Part shown: positions 1-9,079 of the stretch, piece after piece
Layout: every line of letters starts with the position of its first letter
Numbering within the stretch: the stretch's first letter is position 1
NCBI GenBank assembly: GCA_029251165.1
Contig: JAQXDW010000103.1
Location: 1 to 64,000 of the forward strand
Direction: 5' to 3'
Origin: Myxococcota bacterium
Lineage (GTDB): Bacteria; Myxococcota_A; UBA796
Length of the DNA: 64,000 nt
Notes under the pieces: generated by a model
The model's input: the letters and a program-made list of their open reading frames with translations, nothing else
What the model was told of the DNA's origin: nothing
The model's database searches: none
Translations under genes and position numbers: made by a program

Positions 1-1
1 G

Positions 2-3000
2 CCCTCATTCACCGGCACCAGCACGCCCTATGGTGGAGGCGGAACCTGCGTTTCTGAAGACCCTTCCGCAGGAGCGACGGACTACGTCCTCAACAACACC
101 GACTGCAACGATGCCTTCGAGTTTACCAGCGCTGGTGGGGAGACCCTTCTGGCGAGCCAGCAGCACCCCAACACCACCTGGTACATCGACATTGACGGTG
201 ACGACTATGGCGCCGACAACACGGACCCTGACATCTATGTGGTCCCCAACCTTGCAGAAGATGGGGTGTGTCACTGCGAGTCCGACTGCGGCACGCTCGT
301 AGACTGCAACTCTTACGACTCCGCGGATGCCGCTACTCCTGGCTGTGAGCCGCTGTCAGCCTCCGTCTGCGATGTCCCCAGTGAGCTTCGACAGTGCATG
401 GATCCTGCCAGCACCAGTGCGGCGACCGCTGGCGATGAAGAGTTCTTGCCCTCTGACTACACCTACCTCGACCAGTGGATGCTCACCGGGGGAGACTGTG
501 CCGAGATCGTTGCAACAACTGCTCAGACGCTCGCCGCAGCCATCAACCCTGGCCAGACCGAGACCTGCGATCCAAGCAATGTCGATGAGGACTGCAACGG
601 GTTTGCGGACGATGACGAGGTCTTTGGTGCGGACATCAACGATGTCTACAAGTACTACAACGACACCGACACGGACGGCTATGCCGACTCTGACAGCAGC
701 GAGTTCAGCTGCGACGGCAACGTCTCCCTCTCGAATCCAATCGTCTACTCCTACTACACCATCGAAGCAGACGAGAACGATTCCGACAACAGCTACTTTG
801 AAGACTCCGATGGTGACTGCTTCTGTGCAAGCTCCGGCACCGACTGCGTCGATCCCAACGGGGACACCTGCACTCCGACGGGGACGGAGACGGAGGTCTT
901 GGCTGCAAGCGTTGACTGCTACTGCACAGAGTCCACCTGCACGAAGGTCTGCCAGAATCTCGCTCAGGAAGAGTGCACGGTCTCCTCTGCTGGAACGTGT
1001 GCCGAAGGCGACTTTGCGGACCCAGACTGGTTCTACAGCTTCGATCAGTACGACTGCAACGACAACGACGACACCGTGTATCCCGCTGCTGAGGAGCTCT
1101 GTGACGGCCAGCTCAACGACTGCTACAACGAGGCCGATGGCACGCCCGAAGATGAGATCGACTACGACAACGATGACTTTGTCGAGTGTGGCTACACATC
1201 GGGATGGTCCACCAGCAATGAGCCCAGCGTGGGCGTCGACTGCTCTCCCGACGACAGCAACGTCTATCCCAACGCCGCAGACGAGTGCGACGGGCAGTAC
1301 AACAACTGCAGTGTATGGGTTGATAAGTTCGTCGATGCCGACGGCGACTGCTTCTGCAACTCGAACTCATGCGATGACTACTGTGTCACCAAGAGCAGCC
1401 CCGCCGATGGCGAATACGCGGAGGTGTGTACACCGACCACCAATGCCTCTCTTACCAGCATCTATACTGACCTCAGCTGCTTCTGCCCGGACTCCACGGG
1501 AACCAACACCTGTGTCGGCATGGATGGTGTTGTCTGTGCCCCGGACACCACTGCGCTGACCTCAACGGTCGCGTACTACGTTGACGAGGACGCAGACTGT
1601 GCCTGTGAGTCGGACGGGCAGGACTGTCTAGACAGCGATGGCTTTACCTGCTCGCCCACTGGAACCGTTGCCACAGTCACGGACTACATGGACTGCGCGG
1701 ACAGCGGCTCGACGATGTCCGATGGTGCTCCTGCAGATCAGGTCGACAATGACGACGACTGCTACGTCGAGTGCTTCACCAATCAGATCACCTGGTGGGG
1801 CGGCTCCGTCGGTCTGGGAGACTCTTGCCCGTCTACTCAGGTCGAGCCGAGCACCGGCATGGACTGTGATGACAGCGACCTGACCGTCTACCCGGGAGCC
1901 GATGAGGTCTGTGATGGTCAGGTAAATGACTGCGACAACCCCTCGCTGGCCAACGATGAGACCGACGATGACGAAGACGGGTATGTCGACTGCGACTACG
2001 ACGCGCTCACGTGGTCTGGCGAAGGCAGCGTGGTCGGCGGCAATGACTGCGACGATGCGTATGAGTCTACCTTCCCAGGCGCCAACGAGGTCTGTGACGG
2101 TGAGGTCAACAACTGCGACAATGAAGCCGACGGTGTTCCCGAGGACGAGACGGACGACGACGCCGATGGGTTCGTCGAGTGCATCTACAACCCGTCCACC
2201 TGGCGGGGGAATGCCATCAGCGGTGGAGAAGACTGTCTCGACGACAGCACCACCAGCTATGCCGATCAAGTCTACCCGGGCGCTCCCGAGTACTGTGACG
2301 GCATCTACAACGACTGTGAGAACTTTGAGTACGACGCCAACGAGACACCGGCTGATGAAGCCGATGACGATGGTGATGGGTTCGTTGACTGCACAGAAGA
2401 CGCGGTCTGGTACGGCTCCGGCACGCCTGACTACGAAGACTGTGACGACGACGACGACACCATCTACCCTGGCGCGGAAGAGCTCTGTGATGGACAGTTC
2501 AACGACTGCACCAACTCAGACTATGATCCAGACGGCGCCCCCACAGACGAGGCCGACAACGATGGAGATGGCTCTGCCGCCAGTCCAGACTGCATAAATT
2601 CTGACTGTGACGACGACGATGACTCCGTCTACCCTGGCGCGGAGGAACTCTGTGATGGAAAGTTCAACGACTGTAATCATCCGCTACAGAGCGACTTTGT
2701 TGCTGCGGTCGGCGACTGCTACTGCCCGGACTCCTCGGGCTCCAGCACCGGGTGTGTGACTGCTGCTGGTGCCGCGTGCACGCCGACCTCCAACAGCGGC
2801 ACGGTGATGACGGACTATGTCGGCATCACCGTCGAGATCGGCACCACCACCTACGCCTCTGCAGACGTTGAGTACTACTGCCCGAGCACGGACTGCCGCC
2901 TCGATGCCGACGACAATGACATCTGTGACTGTCTCGAGCCTGACGGCACCGCTTGTGTCATTACAGATCTGGACCTCAACCTGGACGGCATCGCAGACGA

Positions 3001-6000
3001 CTGCATTAATTCCGTCGTCGATGACGGAATCCTGATGACTCCCGGTGGCAGCTCTGTCTTTGAACTGGCACGCGGCACTCAGCTTGGAAGCACCTACTCT
3101 GCACCGACGGATGAGACGGACGAAGACCTCGATAAGTTCGTCGAGTGTGACTACGACGAAGATGTCTGGGACAACAGCGCGGGCCCGTATGTCGACGGAG
3201 GCGGCGACTGCGACGACTCTTACGATGCCTCCGACTCGTACCATGCCGCGTACTACGTCTACCCAGGTGCGAAGGAGTACTGTGATGGTCAGTACAATGA
3301 CTGCAACGACGAAGCCTATGATGCTGACAGTGCACCCACCAACGAAGACGACAGCGACGGAGACAAGCACGTAGACTGTGACACCACAGACGGCATCCTC
3401 TGGGTGGGTACAAGCCCTGCGCTGCCCTACCCGTACTACACCTCGCTGGGAATCGATGGTGGCTCTGAGGTCTACATCGCTGAGGTCGAGTCAGGGTCGT
3501 GCTACTGCTCGGACAGCGCCTGTACAACAAGCTGCCGTGACAACAACGGCAACACCTGCTCCCCATCCGACGCTGACAGTGATGGCACCACCACCTGTGA
3601 GCGGATTGTCGAGCTCGCGGACTGCGACGACAACGAAGATACGATCTATCCTGGTGCAGAGGCGCTCTGCGATACGCGGTTCAACGACTGCAATGCCGAT
3701 GACTACGATCCCACCGCTACGCCTGTCGATGAGTCTGACGTGGACGGCGATGGCTTTGCAGCCTGCAGCGGTGACTCCTCGATAGAGTCAGACTGCGACG
3801 ACACCGACGACACGATCTTCCCCGGTGCCGACGAGCTGTGTGATGGCGTGTTCAATGACTGCACGAGCCCCCTGCTGGGGGAGTTCAGCAGCATCATCGG
3901 CACGGGCTGCTACTGCGATGGTGAAGATGGCTCTACCGCACTGTGTACAACTCTGGCTGGCGAGACCTGCGCACCAGAGGACAGCGACAGCGACAACGTT
4001 GCGGACAACTTCTACGTCACGTCGAGGTTGATTGACGGCACCACGTACGAGAGCGGCATCTACGATCCGAGCACAGCCTGCTACTGCCCGACCGTTGACT
4101 GCATCGTCGACAACGACAAAAACCTCATCTCAGACTGCTACAACGCTGCTGGTGAGATCTGTCCCATTGAAGACATCGACACGGACGACAACGGCACGGC
4201 AGACAACTGCCTTGTCGATGACGACGGCGAGACCGGAGCAAAGGATCCAGATACCGATGAGGTGCTGGTGTTCAGCAATACCACTGGTCTGAGCCTCGAG
4301 AACGATGCGCCGCCCGATGAGATCGATGACGACGGCGACCGCGATGTTGAGTGCGAGTATGACGAGACGGTGTGGAGCGACAAGGGCAGCACCCTGATCA
4401 ATGGTGGTCTGGACTGTGACGACGTGAGCGAGTGGGCTGACGAGGTCTATGTCGGTGCCGACGAGCTGTGCGACGGCGTCTACAACAACTGCGGAGACCC
4501 GACCTACATTGCCGACCTGGCACCGGAGGATGAGACCGACGACGACGGGGATGGCTTTGTCGAGTGCTTCCCAGAGGCCGGAGAGTCTTGGCGGCTGGAT
4601 GCGACCAACCCCAATTCCTTCATCGATCCCATCATCGCTGCCTACACAGACGTGGTTCGCACCAGTGATATCTATGCGACCTCAGACTTCTTCCTTCCCA
4701 TCTTCCAAGACACGGGAGCCGATCCAGACACCTGCTTCTGCCCATCGCGTGAGAGTGACGGTGACTGCGAGGATGACAACTGTGTCAAGGGTGATGGGAC
4801 CGCCTGCACGCCGGTAGGCGCCTGCTCCGTGGTCAGTGGCTTTGGGGACTGCGACGACGACGATGCCACCGTCCGACCCTATGCAGAGGCGCTCTGTGAT
4901 GGACAGGAGAATGACTGCGCGAACTCTGGTGTTGGCTGGGACGGAGACACGGACTCCTGGCCCAACCCCGACGAGGAGATCAACGGCATCTACAGCAACG
5001 TCCCGTCGTACGAGCGTGACGACGACGGCGACGGGTATGTCGAGTGCTTCGACGGCGCAGACTGGGCAACCGAGTGGGTCGGCTATGGCAGCGGCTCTAT
5101 CATCGGCGATGACGACTGCGACGACGACGATGAAGACATCTACCCTGGAGCTCCTGAGGCCTGCGACGGCGTCTTCAACGACTGCGATGCCGCGATGGTG
5201 CAGACCTACACCGGCGTCGTCCCGGACTGCTACTGCGAAGATGATGACGGCATCATCGATCCGGACGGCGACGGCAACTCCAACTGTGCTGACAGCGCCG
5301 GCGCGAGCTGCACGCCGACAGATGAAGACGGCGACGGCATCATCGATGCACTGGTCACCTTCGTTGAGGTCGTGGACATCAGCGGGACCGACTACGCGAC
5401 CGCTCAGGCCACTGCGTTCTGCTTCAGCGAGACCTGTGCGCTGGATGGCGACAACGATGGCTATGAGGACTGCGCAGACATCAACGGCGACCGGACGACT
5501 CCGGCTGATGCCGATTCACCTGGAACGGAAGGCTTTGGCTATGCCGATGACTGCGCAGGTACTGCCATCCTCGACTACACCTTTGGATCCGGGACGCTGT
5601 TCGGTGAGTACGACTCCAACGGCGACGGCATCATCGATGCTCCGCTGACAGAGATCGACACCGACAACGACGACTACGTCGAGTGTGACGAGACCGGCGG
5701 CTACAGTGGCGGAGACTGGAAGGGGGACACCAGCACCCCGTATGAAGGCCAGGACTGTGACGTCGACGATGCCACGGTCTATCCCTCCGCCGAAGAGGTC
5801 TGTGACGGGCAGTACAACAACTGCAACACCGGAACTTCTGGTGCGCCTGCCGATGAGCAAGACGACGACGAGGATGGCTGGGTCGAGTGCGAGCGACGGA
5901 GCATCATTGATGGCACCCCGCTGGACTGGGCTGGTGATCTTGATGGCGACGGGGTCATCGATGATGCACCGAATGTCTGGTTCGGCGATGCATCGGGCTG

Positions 6001-9000
6001 CTTCTGCCCCAGCGAGGCGGTCTGTAGTGACGGTGTCGGTGCTGCCACCGACGAGGCGCGCTGCATCAATGAGTCTGCTCTTCAGTGCACACCAACGGAC
6101 TGCACCCTGTCGGCCGGCTCTGCAGAGAACGATCCCGCTTTTGGCCTCATCTTTGACAAGAACCTCCAAGACTGCGATGACGAGGATGAGTTTACCTTTC
6201 CCGGTGCTTCGGCTCTTGAGGCCCGTGACTACGGAGATGGGGAACCGGACCCATACATGGCAGGCATCGCTGCCTACCAGTGCACGCGCGATGCTGACGA
6301 GGATCTCTACGCGGATGCGGCCAGCACCGGTGACTGTGGTGACCCCTCAACGGTGTGCCCTGGTAGTGACTGCGATGACTCGAACGGGGGGGTACACCCC
6401 AACCAGCAGGAGACGTGTCAGGTCGGCGACCAGGTCGATGAAGACTGCAATGGAGACGTCAACTCTGCTGAGGGCTTCACGGAGCTGGACGGCTGGCTCG
6501 CAGGGACCCACCCCGAGCTGTACGTCGACGAGGACGTTGATGGTTTCGGCACCGCTGAGATTGATCCTGTCGAGGCCTGTGAGCTGACCGAAGGCTACTC
6601 CAGCAACTCAACAGACTGTGATGACACTAACGAGATCATCTACCCCGGCGCAGACGAGATCTGCGATGACGTAGACCAGGACTGCGACAGCGCAATTGAT
6701 GAGCCCGAGCTCAACAAAGAATCTGGCTGTGTCTCGATGTTCAAGGATCAGGACAACGACGGCTACGGTGACTTCGACGAAGAGGTCTGTCTCTGTCAGT
6801 CCGGCGGTGACAATTTCACCATCAATCCCAACGATGGCTTCACATACGTGACCTTCGGCGGTGACTGCAACGACAACTACAGCATCCTCAAGCCGCTGAG
6901 CTGCGAAGACAACTACGACAACGACGGCGACGGTCGACTCGACGGCGACGATGATGACTGCATCAATGGCTACGACGAGTACGGCGATGAGCTGGAGAGC
7001 AAGATCGAGTTCCTCGACGGTCACGACAACGACTGCGATGGCCTCGTTCCAGCCATCGAGGTCGACTGTGACGACGATGGCTCACTCCCGATCCTGCCCC
7101 TTGAGGCCTACGAGATCGACCTCTCTGAGTATCCCGACTACGCATCATACGACGCCTACCGAGAGGCTTGGGAGGATGTGGGCGTCCGGACGGCTCTGGA
7201 TCTCGGACTGGCGGTCTGCGACGAGGGCTCAAGCTTCGAGGTGGTCGACTGCCTCGGCGAGAACACCATCACGCTCGAGTGCGATGAGTTCGCCCTGGAG
7301 AGTGATGAGGAAGGCAACTACCGGGTCGAAGGCTCTGGCCTCTGGATGGTTCGCTATTCCGACTCCGACGGCGGCTTTGGTGCGCGCTACGACGGCGGCT
7401 ATCGCAGCTACAGCTCCATTGATGGTGGTCGGTCCACCAGTGAGCCTGGCGACTGCGACGACAACTGCGCGCTTCGATTCCCGGCAGGGCTCGCACAAGA
7501 GTCTTGCGACGGCATCGACAACAACTGCTCTGACATCGACCCTGGAATTGACGCGGACGGTATCCCCGATGCGCTCGATCCAGACATCATCATCCCCGGT
7601 ACGGTCAGTCCCGAGGAGATGGACCTCGACAACGACGGCTACATCAGCTGCGATGCGCTCACGAGCAACCGCGACGAGACCCAGTACTCTGACCTGGACT
7701 GTGGGGATGGCTTCAGCGAGGGGGACGAGGACTGCAACACGCAGTGCTCTCTCTCAAGCCCCAATGGGGCTGGAGGTGAGGAGCGGTGTGACGGCTTCCT
7801 CAATGTCTGCGGTGGAGAAGACGAGGGGACCGATCTCGATGGTGATGACCTCCAGACCTGTGGCGCCTGGGGTGATGGGGTCTCCGAGCTTGCTGAGGAT
7901 GTCTTCATGGTGGTCTGGATCAAGGACGTGAACTGGGCGCAGCGGGGCTCTGACCCGGTCGACCTGCTCCGTCCCGCAGCACCGGATGCTCCGAGTCCTC
8001 CTTCAGATGGACGCTCAGCCTTCGCCGCGCCTCAGCCGCCTCCGCCGGCTGTCGATACTGCTGACACCGGTGCTGACACGGGCTTCGGTGACACGGGCGC
8101 TGACACGGGCAGCGTCGAAGATGCCACCCCGAAGGTCGACAGCGCGCTGGCGGATATGATCCCGCTGATCCTTCCACGCACCGCACCGGGTACCGAATCC
8201 GTCATTGCATGCGACGAAGAACTTGAAGCGCAGCTCCGCCTCCTGCTTGGCTCTGGAACCCTCGCGGCAGCAATGGATGACAACTCTCCGAGTGACCTTC
8301 TTCTGCAGGCATGTCTCCGTGATGACGGCGATTGCACCGTCGTCCAGTTCTCTCTCTCTGAGGATGTCGATGAGAAGACCTATGATGAGATCATCGGCGT
8401 CAGTGATGTGTTTGGCGAAAACCTCGCCTGTGAGGAGAGCCCAGAGCAGTGGATTGCGCGCTCTGTGTGGCAACATGACCGCATCGTGGAGGCCCGCAAT
8501 ACTGTGGTCGAGCATGAGTGCCTGAGGCTGTATGGAGCAGAATGCTCCGACGTGGAGCTGATGAATTCCCAGCTGATCAACGACTGGGACACTGAGATGG
8601 TGTCTGCGCGTCGCCATCTTGAGGCGGACAGCCTCTGGTGGAAGGAGCTCGGCCGCTTCGAGCCCTCCTCGTTGCACACCGAGACCATGCTCACCTGCTG
8701 GGGAGACCCCTCTGATGCTGCCGGCATCGGAGAGGAGACCGGCGGTGACTGTGCGGATGACAATGCTTCGGTCAGCCGTGACAATGCGGAGGGTCCCGGT
8801 GATCTCATCGGGCTCTACCTTGGGTCAGCCGCGGACTGTAGCACCTGCCTCGACGGAATTGACAACAACTGCGACGGCAACGTCGACTGCGCTGACAGCG
8901 CCTGTGCTCGATGCTTCATCGGCCAGGGCGTCGGATGCAGTCGCGGCGATGATGCTCCCTGCGCTCAGGCTGGCTGCTCCTTTGCAGCCCCTGCTGGAGG

Positions 9001-9079
9001 TGCCTTCTTGGACCGGCTCTTCTCTGCGGCATTCATTGCACTCTTTGCCGTTCTCTACCGGCGGCGTGAGCGTCGATGA
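2..9079 (+). CDS. Giant MopE-type Cys/Asp-repeat surface protein with MYXO-CTERM-like tail (5' end outside window)
   Basis: The frame is open from the first bases of the window, so the true start lies upstream; the GTG at 239 is only an internal codon. At least 3,025 residues are present. The body repeats a Cys/Asp module of the form DCDDxDxxxYPGAxExCDGxxNDC-like spacing, which matches the putative metal-binding (MopE) repeat family, with acidic DDDGDG stretches resembling calcium-binding thrombospondin type 3 loops between them. A Pro then Asp-Thr-Gly linker lies near 8030-8110, followed by a globular region of about 250 residues. The C terminus has a Cys motif (GCSFAAPAGG), a hydrophobic helix and a terminal Arg cluster, the layout of MYXO-CTERM sorting signals. 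I infer export, possible metal binding, disulfide stabilisation and surface display. The stop overlaps the next start as ATGA, so it heads or belongs to the operon that follows. Its biological role is unknown. Confidence 0.85.
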   Translation, partial: PSFTGTSTPYGGGGTCVSEDPSAGATDYVLNNTDCNDAFEFTSAGGETLLASQQHPNTTWYIDIDGDDYGADNTDPDIYVVPNLAEDGVCHCESDCGTLVDCNSYDSADAATPGCEPLSASVCDVPSELRQCMDPASTSAATAGDEEFLPSDYTYLDQWMLTGGDCAEIVATTAQTLAAAINPGQTETCDPSNVDEDCNGFADDDEVFGADINDVYKYYNDTDTDGYADSDSSEFSCDGNVSLSNPIVYSYYTIEADENDSDNSYFEDSDGDCFCASSGTDCVDPNGDTCTPTGTETEVLAASVDCYCTESTCTKVCQNLAQEECTVSSAGTCAEGDFADPDWFYSFDQYDCNDNDDTVYPAAEELCDGQLNDCYNEADGTPEDEIDYDNDDFVECGYTSGWSTSNEPSVGVDCSPDDSNVYPNAADECDGQYNNCSVWVDKFVDADGDCFCNSNSCDDYCVTKSSPADGEYAEVCTPTTNASLTSIYTDLSCFCPDSTGTNTCVGMDGVVCAPDTTALTSTVAYYVDEDADCACESDGQDCLDSDGFTCSPTGTVATVTDYMDCADSGSTMSDGAPADQVDNDDDCYVECFTNQITWWGGSVGLGDSCPSTQVEPSTGMDCDDSDLTVYPGADEVCDGQVNDCDNPSLANDETDDDEDGYVDCDYDALTWSGEGSVVGGNDCDDAYESTFPGANEVCDGEVNNCDNEADGVPEDETDDDADGFVECIYNPSTWRGNAISGGEDCLDDSTTSYADQVYPGAPEYCDGIYNDCENFEYDANETPADEADDDGDGFVDCTEDAVWYGSGTPDYEDCDDDDDTIYPGAEELCDGQFNDCTNSDYDPDGAPTDEADNDGDGSAASPDCINSDCDDDDDSVYPGAEELCDGKFNDCNHPLQSDFVAAVGDCYCPDSSGSSTGCVTAAGAACTPTSNSGTVMTDYVGITVEIGTTTYASADVEYYCPSTDCRLDADDNDICDCLEPDGTACVITDLDLNLDGIADDCINSVVDDGILMTPGGSSVFELARGTQLGSTYSAPTDETDEDLDKFVECDYDEDVWDNSAGPYVDGGGDCDDSYDASDSYHAAYYVYPGAKEYCDGQYNDCNDEAYDADSAPTNEDDSDGDKHVDCDTTDGILWVGTSPALPYPYYTSLGIDGGSEVYIAEVESGSCYCSDSACTTSCRDNNGNTCSPSDADSDGTTTCERIVELADCDDNEDTIYPGAEALCDTRFNDCNADDYDPTATPVDESDVDGDGFAACSGDSSIESDCDDTDDTIFPGADELCDGVFNDCTSPLLGEFSSIIGTGCYCDGEDGSTALCTTLAGETCAPEDSDSDNVADNFYVTSRLIDGTTYESGIYDPSTACYCPTVDCIVDNDKNLISDCYNAAGEICPIEDIDTDDNGTADNCLVDDDGETGAKDPDTDEVLVFSNTTGLSLENDAPPDEIDDDGDRDVECEYDETVWSDKGSTLINGGLDCDDVSEWADEVYVGADELCDGVYNNCGDPTYIADLAPEDETDDDGDGFVECFPEAGESWRLDATNPNSFIDPIIAAYTDVVRTSDIYATSDFFLPIFQDTGADPDTCFCPSRESDGDCEDDNCVKGDGTACTPVGACSVVSGFGDCDDDDATVRPYAEALCDGQENDCANSGVGWDGDTDSWPNPDEEINGIYSNVPSYERDDDGDGYVECFDGADWATEWVGYGSGSIIGDDDCDDDDEDIYPGAPEACDGVFNDCDAAMVQTYTGVVPDCYCEDDDGIIDPDGDGNSNCADSAGASCTPTDEDGDGIIDALVTFVEVVDISGTDYATAQATAFCFSETCALDGDNDGYEDCADINGDRTTPADADSPGTEGFGYADDCAGTAILDYTFGSGTLFGEYDSNGDGIIDAPLTEIDTDNDDYVECDETGGYSGGDWKGDTSTPYEGQDCDVDDATVYPSAEEVCDGQYNNCNTGTSGAPADEQDDDEDGWVECERRSIIDGTPLDWAGDLDGDGVIDDAPNVWFGDASGCFCPSEAVCSDGVGAATDEARCINESALQCTPTDCTLSAGSAENDPAFGLIFDKNLQDCDDEDEFTFPGASALEARDYGDGEPDPYMAGIAAYQCTRDADEDLYADAASTGDCGDPSTVCPGSDCDDSNGGVHPNQQETCQVGDQVDEDCNGDVNSAEGFTELDGWLAGTHPELYVDEDVDGFGTAEIDPVEACELTEGYSSNSTDCDDTNEIIYPGADEICDDVDQDCDSAIDEPELNKESGCVSMFKDQDNDGYGDFDEEVCLCQSGGDNFTINPNDGFTYVTFGGDCNDNYSILKPLSCEDNYDNDGDGRLDGDDDDCINGYDEYGDELESKIEFLDGHDNDCDGLVPAIEVDCDDDGSLPILPLEAYEIDLSEYPDYASYDAYREAWEDVGVRTALDLGLAVCDEGSSFEVVDCLGENTITLECDEFALESDEEGNYRVEGSGLWMVRYSDSDGGFGARYDGGYRSYSSIDGGRSTSEPGDCDDNCALRFPAGLAQESCDGIDNNCSDIDPGIDADGIPDALDPDIIIPGTVSPEEMDLDNDGYISCDALTSNRDETQYSDLDCGDGFSEGDEDCNTQCSLSSPNGAGGEERCDGFLNVCGGEDEGTDLDGDDLQTCGAWGDGVSELAEDVFMVVWIKDVNWAQRGSDPVDLLRPAAPDAPSPPSDGRSAFAAPQPPPPAVDTADTGADTGFGDTGADTGSVEDATPKVDSALADMIPLILPRTAPGTESVIACDEELEAQLRLLLGSGTLAAAMDDNSPSDLLLQACLRDDGDCTVVQFSLSEDVDEKTYDEIIGVSDVFGENLACEESPEQWIARSVWQHDRIVEARNTVVEHECLRLYGAECSDVELMNSQLINDWDTEMVSARRHLEADSLWWKELGRFEPSSLHTETMLTCWGDPSDAAGIGEETGGDCADDNASVSRDNAEGPGDLIGLYLGSAADCSTCLDGIDNNCDGNVDCADSACARCFIGQGVGCSRGDDAPCAQAGCSFAAPAGGAFLDRLFSAAFIALFAVLYRRRERR
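1051..5830 (+). repeat. Tandem MopE-type metal-binding repeats within the giant protein gene
   Basis: About fourteen fairly regular copies of the module are visible in translation (for example DCDDDDDTIYPGAEELCDG and DCDDSDLTVYPGADEVCDG), separated by variable inserts of roughly 20 to 150 residues. More divergent copies follow to about 8900. The repeats are protein-level: nucleotide identity between copies is partial, which argues for old duplications. Each copy has paired Cys residues and clustered Asp side chains, consistent with cation binding and disulfides. Confidence 0.85.
8053..8110 (+). repeat. Asp-Thr-Gly linker repeat
   Basis: Four Asp-Thr-Gly units with Ala-Asp or Phe-Gly spacers (ADTGADTG, FGDTGADTG) follow a Pro-rich stretch. 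Linkers like this are common in secreted proteins of Myxococcota and relatives. They probably form a flexible spacer between the repeat body and the C-terminal domain. Confidence 0.7.
8930..9079 (+). other. MYXO-CTERM-like C-terminal sorting signal
   Basis: The last ~50 codons give a Cys-containing motif (GCSFAAPAGG), a hydrophobic stretch (LFSAAFIALFAVLY) and a terminal RRRERR. This three-part layout is that of the MYXO-CTERM signal, which is processed by myxosortase in Myxococcus-type bacteria. The match is by pattern only; no myxosortase gene is in this window. Confidence 0.6.

Noticed and set aside
1051..5830. Regularly spaced repeats that might suggest a CRISPR array
   Set aside because: Repeat units are protein-coding, degenerate at the DNA level and with variable spacing; there are no constant short repeats with unique spacers.
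1628..8186. Long antisense and alternative-frame open frames across the giant repeat gene
   Set aside because: They are mirror images of Asp (GAC) and Asn/Cys codon-rich sequence; their translations are low-complexity Val/Arg/Thr/Ser strings without start signals.
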